Shown here piece by piece: positions 23,801 to 33,942 of a DNA stretch of 64,000 nt. The notes beneath the pieces are model-generated. The model had not been told where the DNA came from, did no database searches, and was given only the letters and a program-made list of their open reading frames with translations. Origin of the DNA: Pieris napi (taxonomy: Eukaryota > Arthropoda > Insecta > Lepidoptera > Pieridae); assembly GCF_905475465.1 (NCBI RefSeq), contig NC_062251.1, forward strand, positions 5,821,001 through 5,885,000, in the 5' to 3' direction. The number at the start of each line of letters is the position of its first letter. Position 1 is the first letter of the stretch. The position numbers were made by a program, and so were the translations under genes.

Positions 23801-24860
23801 TAGTTCAACGTGACAACGTCATAACAAAACATTGATGATATGATTTAATACTTTTATGAATAAAACTGAATAATTTTTATTGAATTTAATTGATGAATTT
23901 TACTTTTATTTGGACTCATTCTTCTCCTCGGACGCATAGGCCAATCGACTGGAAGAGAGATAGATGCGGCGCAAGCGGACTATAAGTGGAACGGGACAAT
24001 GAGTCATGCTTTTTCAAGCGTATAGCCTGCGTTCATCCATTAATTAGACGTTATCACTTCAAAATCATAGATTTTTCAAGCTTACTCTTTACTTACGTTA
24101 CTAATTCTACAATAAAAACATTATAATCCCATAACAACATGAGCCTGAGCCTGAGTTTGAGTCAACATAGAAAAGATCAGTTCTTAGCTAAAATTAAATG
24201 AAAATTACCATTGTATAATCAGATAATCCGTAATCCGATTTTACAAAATGTTTTAAAAGTTATAAAAGTTAAATAATTTTATTAGTAGAATTAAATATTG
24301 TATTTTTTGTTATAGTTTTAAATACTTGTTGCATTAGGGTGACCTGTAACAATAAGTTATTTGTTATAAAAAAATAAATTTATACATATTAATATAAATG
24401 AGATTTAAAAGCCTTCAAATAAAACACAGATATAATAATCCTATATTTACAAATGTTGAATGGCCTTATAAAATATAGATACGAAGTGTTTATTTTAATA
24501 AGTATGTATTTGGATTTTTGTTGTTAAAATATAAACAACAAACTCCTATAATTTTAATCACGAATAAAACAATCCAGCTTTGTGTCTACCAAAGTCCTTA
24601 AAATTTTATAATATATTTAGTATTTAAATTAATTTAGTAAACTACCATAATACGTACATATTAGGATATCGGTGATTTACTTAATACGTGTCTTTGTCAT
24701 TACTAACACGTCGTCTTAAGCTATAAAGAAGAAAGACAAGCAATTAACTAACTACTAATGATTATCAAATTTGTATTCACTAATTTTGGCTTAAATAGTT
24801 ATAAATTATTTAATTTCGAACAATCGTTTGGTGATTAAAACGCCTTAATTCCCCTCTCCG
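20833..24860. other. Long intergenic stretch, no gene recognised
   Basis: About 4 kb of A+T-rich DNA. Open frames at 21497-21703 (-) and 23251-23640 (+) have no domain that I recognise. The latter lies beside a local repetition of TACTACGCAATTT and CACTACGCAATTT (23310-23355). Nothing here meets the standard for a gene call. Confidence 0.4.
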
Positions 24861-24890
24861 CGCATGCGTATTGCCCCGCCGCCACTGTCC

Positions 24891-24898
24891 TATATAAG
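24891..24898 (+). promoter_or_regulatory. TATA box of the PNRC-like gene
   Basis: TATATAAG at the boundary where the A+T-rich upstream DNA changes to a G+C-rich, CpG-containing leader. It sits about 350 bp before the ATG at 25244, which leaves room for a 300-bp leader. Confidence 0.55.
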
Positions 24899-24952
24899 CT
24901 CAGAGCGCCACCAACGTGACGTAGTCGAAATCGAAAGGTGTAGGTGCGAATA

Positions 24953-25006
24953 ATGGAAAGGTGGCGTCCATATTTTGTTTTATTAATCGATTATCACCGG
25001 AGCTAG
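24953..25006 (+). promoter_or_regulatory. Upstream ORF in the PNRC-like leader
   Basis: ATG to TAG, 17 codons, starting MERWRPYF, in the presumed 5' leader. The ATG follows GAATA, a fair context. If the transcript starts at the TATA box, ribosomes would meet this ATG first, so it could limit translation of the main frame. Confidence 0.4.
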
Positions 25007-25243
25007 CAGTGCGAGAGTCGACGTTAAAGTCGTGAAAGTGAAGCAGTGTGAGTTTCGACGTGTCATCCGCGTAGATCGACAGTGGTTCGAGGCCGAGAGA
25101 GGCGGAATTGCCTGGTCGACGGAGAAACGGCAACCATCTTGTTTTTGTGTAAGTCGTGCAATAGCGCTCTGCTCCGCGGACGCCCAACTACCGCTAAAGT
25201 GATAAGTGAACTCCGTATTGAAGTGTTAAGTGAAGTGTGCGCG

Positions 25244-25495
25244 ATGAACTGCCAGGCACAACAGCAACGGAGTCGCAGGCGCGTGGTTCGCAGCGCGCTG
25301 CCCATGGCCTTGGCTCGACGTGAGCGAGAGCGGCGCGATGAACGCTACGCCGCGGCCAAGTGGGAAGCATCGCCCCATCCTACCGCTCTGCCGATTCCGC
25401 CCAACCACTGGTTCCGCGATGGCCGCTGCCGACTGGAACCCGATCACGCTCTGCCGCTCAAACTCATCCTCAACGTCACCTGTGCATCGGCGTAA
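25244..25495 (+). CDS. PNRC-like small coactivator protein
   Basis: An intronless 83-codon frame in a G+C-rich island. An Arg-rich N-terminal half (RSRRR, ARRERERRDER) is followed by SPHPTALPIPPNHW at residues 43-56 and a C-terminal ALPLKLILNVTC. The proline-rich SxP...LPxPPxHW motif and a short hydrophobic C-terminal strand are the hallmarks of the proline-rich nuclear receptor coactivator (PNRC) family, whose members bind nuclear receptors and, for PNRC2, the decapping/NMD machinery. ATG 25244 is the first in frame. Neighbours are unrelated. The identification rests on the motif and the C-terminal match, both seen by eye. Family members in vertebrates are longer. The 3' UTR may be long. Confidence 0.65.
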   Translation: MNCQAQQQRSRRRVVRSALPMALARRERERRDERYAAAKWEASPHPTALPIPPNHWFRDGRCRLEPDHALPLKLILNVTCASA

Positions 25496-26731
25496 TCCCC
25501 AGAGACTCTAGTAACTAGTTAAGTGCCCGGGGGTGTAGTCTGTCGCTGAACTGCGGTGGTAGACTACACCGCCGATTCTCTTGTGCTAAGTTTTTTATTT
25601 GATGACGCGATAATCGCCGTTCGAAGCCGCGCGCACCTAAGCGACTTGGCGGCGTCAAAATTCCGGCGTTAGGTATTATTTTTGTGAAAATTTTAGTAGT
25701 TAAGAGTAAGCGTAGCGCGGTCGCGTCGGTATGGTGCCCCCAAACCCTTTAAAATGAGAAAAATGTAAAAAAAAATATAGCGGGCGCGGGTAAGCACTGT
25801 AGCGGGGCGATGGCGCAGCGTAGCCCGGCGCTTCGCCCCTCGACACCTTCGCCTTGCAACTCCAAACGGTCCGCGGCGCTACTGTGATGTTTGTTTGCTG
25901 CTGCGCTGACGCCTTGCCCTATTTGTTATAGGATTGAGTTTTATCTTGACTGAAGTCTACTTAAGTTTTAAATTTTCGGGCGAGACGTACCGCTCGGCGG
26001 CGCGCCCGGCTAGTCTTGCTGTTGCAAGGATCGAAACGTTGCATTTCTTTTATAAATGAGGCGTTATATTATATTTTTTGATTGAAGGTTTGAGGCTCGA
26101 ACGGCCGGGCCTAGGGGTCAACCCACTAGTCGTATCGTTTTATTTATCGAGACCAATGTATTTTTATTTGTAACATACAGTCTCGCTGCAGCGGTTGGTC
26201 CACGATTTAATTGAAGAACTGCAAAGTGCATTGTAACCCGCTGGAAGAGAGCTTTAAAAAATAATTAAGCGATGACTGCATGTCCTTAATTCTAGTTGTA
26301 GTATAAAAATTAAACGATACGGTGAAGAAAAGCAAATGTTATCAAATTGGAAGATTATATATGTTTGTACAGAGAGTATATTGATCTCAAGCTGCGGGCG
26401 TCTGTGGCCTGTCGTAGAGCTTCTGTGATGTACAAAAAAAAGTATATTTGGAATTTTACAAGTTTTTTATAATATTAGTTTGTAATGTATACTTTTAAGT
26501 GAAGATAGTGACGTGGTGGCGTCGTTACCACGTCTGGAGTCGCTCGCAGCATCCCAGTCCTTACCTTTTTCCCATCCTTCAGTCCTGTCCAGTCCCAGGG
26601 CTCTTCGGAGCCCGCCAAATATTTCTTTGTCTCAAACGACTAAACGTACCAAACCACATAGTGGTTTACTTCTTCAACTCAAGGTGAAGAAAGAAGATAA
26701 GAAGAAAGAATATTGATCTTCAAAAAGGAAG
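25496..26731 (+). other. Probable long 3' UTR or downstream exon leader
   Basis: G+C-rich at first, grading into A+T-rich by 26.2 kb. I find no canonical AATAAA. An ATTAAA lies at about 26307. A G+C-richer, purine-rich patch at 26500-26730 leads straight into the putative exon 26732-26777, so this may be part of a spliced transcript rather than a simple UTR. Confidence 0.35.
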
Positions 26732-26777
26732 ATGCCAGTCAAGTCAAGACAGAAAATGTTGGCCAACATACCTGATG
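26732..26777 (+). CDS. Putative first coding exon, unidentified
   Basis: ATG reading MPVKSRQKMLANIPD and then a strong donor, GATG|GTAAGA, at 26778. Phase 1 end. I find no obvious partner exon in the next kilobases. It may be the start of a gene running rightwards, an alternative exon of the PNRC-like gene, or chance. Confidence 0.3.
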
Positions 26778-26990
26778 GTAAGATTTCCATTCATCACAAT
26801 TTTATTCACATTCATTACTAATATATAACCGGAATGGATTTCATCACTACTATTACATTGAAAGATACATATTATATACAAATTAAATAATTAAAATACA
26901 CAATTGGACAATTATAGTGAACACAATAGAATACTGCATGCAAAGCAATTATATCTAAGTATTATTATTGATAAATAAATAGTATCTAAA

Positions 26991-27341
26991 TCTAATATAA
27001 AAAATTCTCGTGTCACAATGTTCGTTCCCATACTTCTCCGAAACGGTTCGACCGATTCTTATGAAATTTTATATTCATATTAAGTAAGTCTGGGAATCAG
27101 GTACTATCTATATTTCAAACCCCTAATAGATATGGGATCCATCCCAAATTTTATTTTTTTATTTTTTAGAACTTTTTTTTTGGTTTTCTTTTTTTATGAT
27201 ACTACATACAAAAATACATACCACCCCTAATTTTCACTCCTCTACGATCAACCCCTATTTTGTATTATTGTAGATAGTTATTTATTTTATGTTACCTAGA
27301 AATAATATACATGGCAAAACGACGTTTGCCGGGTCAGCTAG
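26991..27341 (+). mobile_element. Short non-autonomous Helitron
   Basis: Starts TCTAATATAAAAAATTC after A and ends CCGGGTCAGCTAG before T. Contains GAAACGGTTCGACCG and CATGGCAAAACGACG. No coding sequence. Confidence 0.75.
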
Positions 27342-27796
27342 TCTCTCTCTATTATAATTATATACATATATATTAATCTATTATAGTATAATTATTCATC
27401 ACAAAATTATATATAGAAATGAAATTACTAAATTTCAACATATTCTAATATCCTACTTGAATTTAAATAGTTTCAAGCATAATAATAATAAAGCCCGTTT
27501 TATTTCCAATCATGACAAAAACAAATTATAATACACAGCTTAGATTATTTTACATTTTTATATTTTTTTTTCCTTTTGCTTGTTATCCAAGCTACCTTCA
27601 GTACCGTCGATCGGAACCCCTTCCCGGGTAAAACCTCCTTCAGCTTTCTCCAACTGACTCTATGGCTTTTTTTCTCCATTCGTTTCCTGCTACCGCTTCT
27701 ATTTCTCACCAACTGTAAGTTTACAAAGCGCTAAACACTGCGCGCTATATTCGAATCTAGGTCGAAAAAATACGTGATTTCTCCCAGTAAAATCGA

Positions 27797-28192
27797 CTAT
27801 AGTCGTATTTTTAATTAGACGAAGCCAATTGACAGTAGCTAATTTCACTTTGTAAAATAATGTTGCCATATTTAAAGTAATAGTGATGCGTTCAGATCTT
27901 GTTAATCAGATGAATGAACAATGAGTGAATAGTTAATCATTTTAAACAATAAAAGAATATTATTTCTATTTCAAAATTGTATAAAAGTGCTCTGATATAA
28001 GTTAGGTACTAGTACTATGTAACTACAATCAGTTTTTTGACGTCTTATTACAAAGCGCGGCGCGGCGACTAGTGCCATCACCGATCATTAATTCAGGGGT
28101 TTTTACTTTGTCACAACACTATTTTTATTTCATTAAAAACTGACAACACCGTAAACGTCAGTTGACTTCGTCTAATTAAAAATACGACTATA
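27797..28192. mobile_element. MITE-like inverted repeat element
   Basis: Left CTATAGTCGTATTTTTAATT ... AGACGAAGCC. Right complement GACTTCGTCTAATTAAAAATACGACTATA. Arms of about 45 bp enclose roughly 300 bp with no coding potential. The exact termini are uncertain. Confidence 0.55.
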
Positions 28193-28212
28193 CGTGACAG
28201 AAACCTGAGCCA

Positions 28213-28227
28213 CACACACACACACAC
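28213..28227 (+). repeat. (CA)n microsatellite
   Basis: Short CA dinucleotide run. Confidence 0.8.
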
Positions 28228-28578
28228 CTAAACGGGTCACGTAGTATGGGTAGGTTCCCTAACCCTAGGGTTCGTCCTAGAGTGTTCTCTCTGTGCTGTC
28301 TCCTTCTTTAGGATTCTTAGATATAGGCCGCATATGCTAGAACTAATTTTACGATTTTTCAATAATTGTATTTTGTTACATTGACAGCAGTTTGGAGTGG
28401 CGATATAAATGATAGATTACTGAAAGCCAAAATTACTGATTTAAGTTAATTAAGAATACTTAATAATCCATAGAAACTTTTAATTGAGAAATAACTGTAA
28501 TTTTTCTTTTATAGAACAGAGGGCAAATGGGCAGGAGGCTCACCTTATGTTAAGTGATACATCAGCATATATATTATA

Positions 28579-28940
28579 CTAGCAGACTCGGCCAAGCGTT
28601 GCTGTGGCTAAGGTTTTTGTTATATTACATAGTAGTAAACTAATTAAGAGAAACAGCAGGAGAACACCAATCCACCATGCTTTTTTGGTGGTTATGCCAT
28701 TAAATTGTAGCTTATGTGAAACGTCTGTACTTTCAACACAGCGCCATCTGTTAGAATTGTGACTATCAAATAATAAACAAATATTTTGCAATAAAATAAT
28801 ATTTCGGGTATAAATTGAGATGTAAGCTATCTTTTAAGTTGGAAACTACACACGGTGTGCAAATTTGATTGATATCGGTTCGGTAGTTTAGGAGTCCATA
28901 GCGGACAAACAACGTGACACGTAATTTATATATATTAAGA
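28579..28940 (-). mobile_element. Short Helitron, minus strand
   Basis: On the minus strand it starts TCTTAATATATATAAATTACG after A and ends with CTGCTAG before T. Closely similar to 47261-47637: both contain GTGTCACGTTGTTTGTCC and GCACACCGTGTGTAG. Confidence 0.75.
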
Positions 28941-29429
28941 TATAATGCAGCACATGGCTGAAAATTTTATATCTCGGCAATATTTCTGCAACAGTATATG
29001 GCTCAATATTTTATATTTACACGGTCTACATACTTGGATTGGCTAGTACTTATAACCAAAATAAACAGAAACGAACACAGCGCTAGTCGAACAAATCGTG
29101 GCAAACTTCACGTAGAATGAAAAAGGGACGCTCTTAGGCCGTAAAGCGAGACAGCAGTAATATTGCAGTATTTTCAGGATTTGGCGACTCAGTCTGGCCG
29201 CTGGCGACGCAGGGACGCTAGACGTAGCCATGGTAACGTCGCTGGCCACGTCGCCATGGTATGGCCCTAAATGCTTGCTGATGCTACCAGCCACCTTTGC
29301 ATCTATACATTATCGTGAAAAAATGGCCGTCTAGAAGCCCCTTTGGGATTCAGAAGAGAACATTAATGATTTAAATAACGTTTCAGTTATCCTGTAACAT
29401 ATCCTATTGAGAATTGTTGGCTTATCGGC
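28941..29429. other. Intergenic, nothing recognised
   Basis: Contains an 83-codon minus-strand open frame (29294-29043) that shows no domain I know. No gene call. Confidence 0.35.
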
Positions 29430-30258
29430 TTCAGCGTGCGACTCTCATTCCTGAGGTCGTAGGTTCTAACCCGACTGGACCAATGGACTTTATATGCGCA
29501 TTTAACATTTCGCTCGAACGGTGAGGAAACCGGCTTGCCTTAGACCCAATAAGTCGACGGCGTGTGTGGCTTCAGCGTGCGACTCTCATCCCTGAAGTCA
29601 CAAGTTCTATACCCGGCTGTGGACCACCTACCAATGGACCAATGGACCACTACCAATGGACTTTATATGCGCATTTAACATTTCGCTCGAACGGTGAGGA
29701 AACCGGCTTGCCTTAGACCCAATAAGTCGACGGCGTGTGTGGCTTCAGCGTGCGACTCTCATCCCTGAAGTCACAAGTTCTATACCCGGCTGTGGACCAC
29801 CTACCAATGGACCAATGGACCACTACCAATGGACTTTATATGCGCATTTAACATTTCGCTCGAACGGTGAGGAAACCGGCTTGCCTTAGACCCAATAAGT
29901 CGACGGCGTGTGTGGCTTCAGCGTGCGACTCTCATCCCTGAAGTCACAAGTTCTATACCCGGCTGTGGACCACCTACCAATGGACCAATGGACCACTACC
30001 AATGGACTTTATATGCGCATTTAACATTTCGCTCGAACGGTGAGGAAACCGGCTTGCCTTAGACCCAATAAGTCGACGGCGTGTGTGGCTTCAGCGTGCG
30101 ACTCTCATCCCTGAAGTCACAAGTTCTATACCCGGCTGTGGACCACCTACCAATGGACCAATGGACCACTACCAATGGACTTTATATGCGCATTTAACAT
30201 TCGCTCGAACGGTGAGGAAACCGGCTTGCCTTAGATCCAAAAAGTCGACGGCGTGTGT
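29430..30258 (+). repeat. SINE-derived tandem array, 173-bp unit, 5 units
   Basis: GCTTCAGCGTGCGACTCTC begins at 29430, 29569, 29742, 29915 and 30088. The first spacing is 139 bp; the next three are exactly 173 bp. Each unit is an almost complete tRNA-type SINE (CCGGCTGTGG, ATATGCGCATTTAACATT, TGAGGAAACCGGCTTGCC, AGTCGACGGCGTGTGT). The 34-bp difference is an extra block of CCAATGGACCA repeats, absent from the first unit. Units 2-5 look nearly identical, so the expansion is recent. The final unit runs out into the normal SINE end with CAGGCACAGGTGGCTA. Confidence 0.9.
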
Positions 30259-30539
30259 CAGGCACAGGTGGCTAGACCGTCTTGCATATTACATTAACAA
30301 ATGATCGTGAAATGGATACAGAAATCTGAGGCCCAGACCTAAAGAAGGTACCGCCACTGATTTTTTAAAATTTTATTTATTGAGTATGAATGTTAATTTA
30401 TTATATATATACTTATCAATATACTTAACCTGGTGTTTAGGAGCAATATACGAATATTAGACGCAGAAGTTTCAGACTGTACATCTGTGGTATCTAGATC
30501 TAGATCCAGTGACAATATATTTAGCGTGCTGACTGGTCG

Positions 30540-30935
30540 TACTTGAATTCGTGTATGCGGTGATATTAGTTGTTTGGACTATGTATGTATGTGGTTCCCA
30601 CGAGAATGTAAGTGCGTGCTCCTATTTCACCATGCTGATAGAGGACAAATCTTTGTTTTTAATTTATTTTATTATTATTTATTACTTAAGATGTCATGTG
30701 GAACATGGTGTAATGGTTGCAGCTCCTTACAAACGTTGTGTAAAACAAAAAACTTGGTGTTTAAAAAGAGTGGCGGAGAGTTTATTGCCAGTTCTTCTCT
30801 TCCGTTCTACGCCCTTGATTTGAGAACTGGCAGTGAATGTAAAATTAGAAGCATTTAATATGTATTTCTTTTTTGACGTTCATAAGTGTACATTGTGTTA
30901 CCTACATGAATAAATGACTTTTGACTTTTAGCGCT
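30540..30935 (+). mobile_element. LINE 3' end (jockey/CR1-like)
   Basis: The block AAAAAGAGTGGCGGAGAG, TTCTACGCCCTTGATTTG and AACTGGCAGTGAATG matches the 3' UTR of the LINE fragment at 20126-20220. It ends AATAAATGACTTTTGACTTT, a short-repeat tail. The upstream part, including CATGGTGTAATGGTTGC, is non-coding. Confidence 0.65.
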
Positions 30936-31216
30936 GAGATGGCGAGGAGAGGATTGGGCGAGAACTTATGAGGCTGAATGTATATTTTATCTGTGATAAT
31001 AGTACATTACGTGATTTAAATTTTATTAATACATATATTTTTCAATAATCTGTTGCATTTTTATTTAAATAGTCGTGAACCTCCACTCCGTCCTAATATC
31101 CACGTTGAATTCGAGATTACTTATTAAAAATATACCATATTATATATAATTAATAAAGTTTACATGCTATTTCATATATAAAGCAACGCTCAGTTGCTCA
31201 TTAGCAAATTTTTTTA

Positions 31217-31388
31217 AAGTTATTCTTCTTTTGGCGTGTTAGGGAAAAATTATGAGTATTTTTTTTCTATTGTTAGTGTCGTTTCTACAAACGTAGAAGA
31301 AATTTTTTAATTTTTTTTTTATCTTGTTACGCCAAAGAAATATAACTTCGAACTCGTGCGTCGTGTACTATAAGTACAAAGTACACGT
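31217..31388 (+). mobile_element. Hairpin-ended MITE, subfamily 3
   Basis: ATTCTTCTTTTGGCGTG at the left. TTACGCCAAAGAAATATAAC and a GTACTATAAGTAC palindrome at the right. Shorter than the copy at 15562. Confidence 0.6.
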
Positions 31389-31536
31389 TTATTATTATAC
31401 CTTAATATTAATATGCATAATAATGGCATAGTTGCTGTTTAATCCAAAAATAGTTTTGTAATTTATGTGAATTTCGACCAAACTCAACTGAAAAGTCATA
31501 CTTAACCATAGATAACAACGTTTAGCTAATCTGTAA

Positions 31537-33328
31537 AGGCCGATTTACATTATCTTAGTGTTTAGGAGAGTGCTTTAGGATAGTGCTTTAGTTGAAACAT
31601 GTAAACACTACTTGCTTTAGTAAACGCTACTTGCTTTAGTAAACGATACTTGCTTTAGTACGGTTCTACTTGACTTTCAAGTTGAATCAAAATAGAATCG
31701 CTTTTTATTTTTGTTTCAAGTGATACCCCGCCCGCGCCCGCGCACCCCCCGTTCATTGTGGCGCTGTAATGATACTCTACTGGAAGAAATGTAAACGTTC
31801 ACTCGCAACACACTAAAGCACTAAAGAACTTGCCTTTCAACTTGTACTAAAATACTCTCCTAATAGACCAGTGCCGATAATTTTTGAAACCAAAAAAAAT
31901 TACAGTAGGATAAAACCCATTAGAAAAGGAGGGGAATATGATCAAAATGAAAGGAAAAATAAATTACGGTCGATCTGAGGTCGGGAAGGGGTAGGGGGGG
32001 AGTTTTAAGGGTAAAAAACGGTTTATCTCGATTTCCGGCAAAACTAAAAGTCCTATCGAAGAAAGTTAAATGGCAAAGTTGTAGGTAATAAAAAGATCTA
32101 AAACTTTTGTATTCACACATTTTTCACATAACTTCAAAATTTATGTGAAAAATTCAAAAAACCAAGTTTTTGGTTTTTAATTTTTATCTTTAACAAAAAT
32201 ATTTTTTTTTTAACGAAATTTGGTGAAAACTTACCTTTCTATGTCCCAAACACGCTGTAATTTATTTGATTAAAAATATTTATTTGTTCACCTTATTTTG
32301 AATTAATATCGAAAAAACACCCTAATTTTCAATCGAAAATTCTGACGTCAAAATTTCAGCTTTTTTCAAAAAGTTGGTGTGCTTTCAGTTCATTGAAATC
32401 TCTACTTTCCTATGGTAAATAAATATATATATATTACCATAGTAAATCTTCTCAGAAAACGCAAAAAATCGAATGCAGTAACGCCCAGACCTGTCATCCC
32501 CTTCCTTACTTCTCTATGAAATACGAAAATTTTAGCCCATCTAAAGGCTAAATTTTTTTTTTAGGTCACTCAGGTATATATAAGTTATCTTAAAATAGTA
32601 ATAAATAGGCATCTGATTATAATTTAAAGAAGATTCATAGAGAAGTAGGGAAGGGGATGACAGGTCTGGGCGTTACTGCATACGATTTTTTGCGTTTTCT
32701 GAGAAGATTTACTATGGTAATATATATATATTTTTTTACCATAGGAAAGTAGAGATTTCAATGAACTGAAAGCACACCAACTTTTTGAAAAAAGCTGAAA
32801 TTTTGACGTCAGAATTTTCGATTGAAAATTAGGGTGTTTTTTCGATATTAATTCAAAATAAGGTGAACAAATAAATATTTTTAATCAAATAAATTACAGC
32901 GTATTTGGGACATAGAAAGGTAAGTTTTCACCAAATATCGTTAAAAAAAAATTATTTTTGTTAAAGATAAAAATTAAAAACCAAAAACTTGGTTTTTTGA
33001 ATTTTTCACATAAATTTTGAGGTTATGTGAAAAATGTGTGAATACAAAAGTTTTAGATCTTTTTATTGCCTACAACTTTGCCATTTAACTTTCTTCGATA
33101 GGACTTTTAGTTTTGCCGGAAATTGAGATAAACCGTTTTTTACCCTTAAAACTCCCCCCCCTGCCCCTTCCCGACCTCAGATCGACCGTAATTTATTTTT
33201 CCTTTCATTTTGATCATATTCTCCTCCTTTTCTAATGGGTTTCATCCTACTGTAATTTTTTTCACTTTTTATTTATTTTAAAGGCTATCTGCACTGGTCT
33301 ATAAACACTAAGATAATGTAAATCGGCC
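31537..33328 (+). mobile_element. Harbinger-like MITE, copy 2, split by a fold-back element
   Basis: Ends GGCCGATTTACATTATC and GATAATGTAAATCGGCC, as in the copy at 12436. Inside the left part ACTTGCTTTAGTAAACG is tandemly repeated three times. A 1.4-kb fold-back element interrupts it near the right end. The right terminus touches the next MITE (33330). Confidence 0.8.
31863..33302. mobile_element. Large fold-back element 1
   Basis: Element about 31864-33301, running TAGACCAGTGC ... GCACTGGTCTA. TAA lies on both sides (31861-31863 and 33302-33304). Comparison with the unoccupied Harbinger MITE end (CTCCTAAACACTAAG) gives TAA as the target duplication. The two arms are about 650 bp each and pair around a centre near 32583; the unpaired middle is about 110 bp (32523-32633). 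Pairing includes CAGACCTGTCATCCCC and its complement. There is no plausible protein. A transcript through it would fold into one long hairpin. Confidence 0.85.
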
Positions 33329-33329
33329 C

Positions 33330-33614
33330 TTAGGGAGCGTTCAAGTATAACGTAACGAATTTTGGGAGGGAGGGGGTCCTTTTGTAAAACGTTACGATGC
33401 GGGGCGGGGATTGAATTACTCGTTATTGTTTCTACTTAGTTTCTACTTACACTACATAATAGTAACTAAAGAGTCACTAGGCGGTCACGAAACGTTTTAC
33501 TAGACTTGGGAACAGCACTATACTTGCGTTCTGAAAAACGTTACGGCGAGTTACATGGGGGGGGGGTCAATAATCTTCAAAAATTGCGTTACGTAATACT
33601 TGAACGCTCCCTAA
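33330..33614. mobile_element. MITE with GGGAGCGTTCAAG ends, complete
   Basis: Left TTAGGGAGCGTTCAAGTA; right TACTTGAACGCTCCCTAA. Inverted ends of at least 16 bp. The interior has a G-tract arm (GGGAGGGAGGGGGTCC) and ATGGGGGGGGGGTC. Other copies are at 3966, 43513 and 53870. Confidence 0.8.
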
Positions 33615-33636
33615 CACATTTATTGACTTTTAGTCG

Positions 33637-33661
33637 GTATGAAGTTCGCCGGGTCAGCTAG
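33637..33661 (+). mobile_element. Isolated Helitron 3' end
   Basis: GAAGTTCGCCGGGTCAGCTAG followed by T: only the 3' terminus of a Helitron, with the rest absent. Confidence 0.5.
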
Positions 33662-33942
33662 TTTATAATATATATTAAGAACTACCTATGTGTTATAAAA
33701 GCACAGCTAGCAATGTGTTCTCAGATTCAGTTTGAACATAACTAATTTAAAAATTGCCTGCGTACTACGTAACTGCGCAATTCATTCGACGCAAAATCCG
33801 GTCTGAAGAGATACGTGACAGAACGAATGTAAGCTTTTTGTGTTGACGTAATCGCAAATTATGGCGTAGTATTAATTTAATATTAAGTCCCTGAAGGGAC
33901 GGCGTTGTAGCTGTCATGCGTGTTTGTTACAAAATAAAGGTT

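Noticed and set aside
25063..25511. Overlapping frames on both strands in the PNRC-like region
   Set aside because: G+C-rich DNA keeps several frames open. Only the plus frame from 25244 shows a conserved motif and a sensible C-terminus.
29430..30258. Regular array that could suggest a CRISPR
   Set aside because: Units are directly adjacent SINE copies of 139-173 bp with no spacers, in an animal genome.
31864..33301. TA (2-bp) target duplication for fold-back element 1
   Set aside because: Comparison with the empty site CTCCTAAACAC fits a TAA duplication, with TA as the element's own end.
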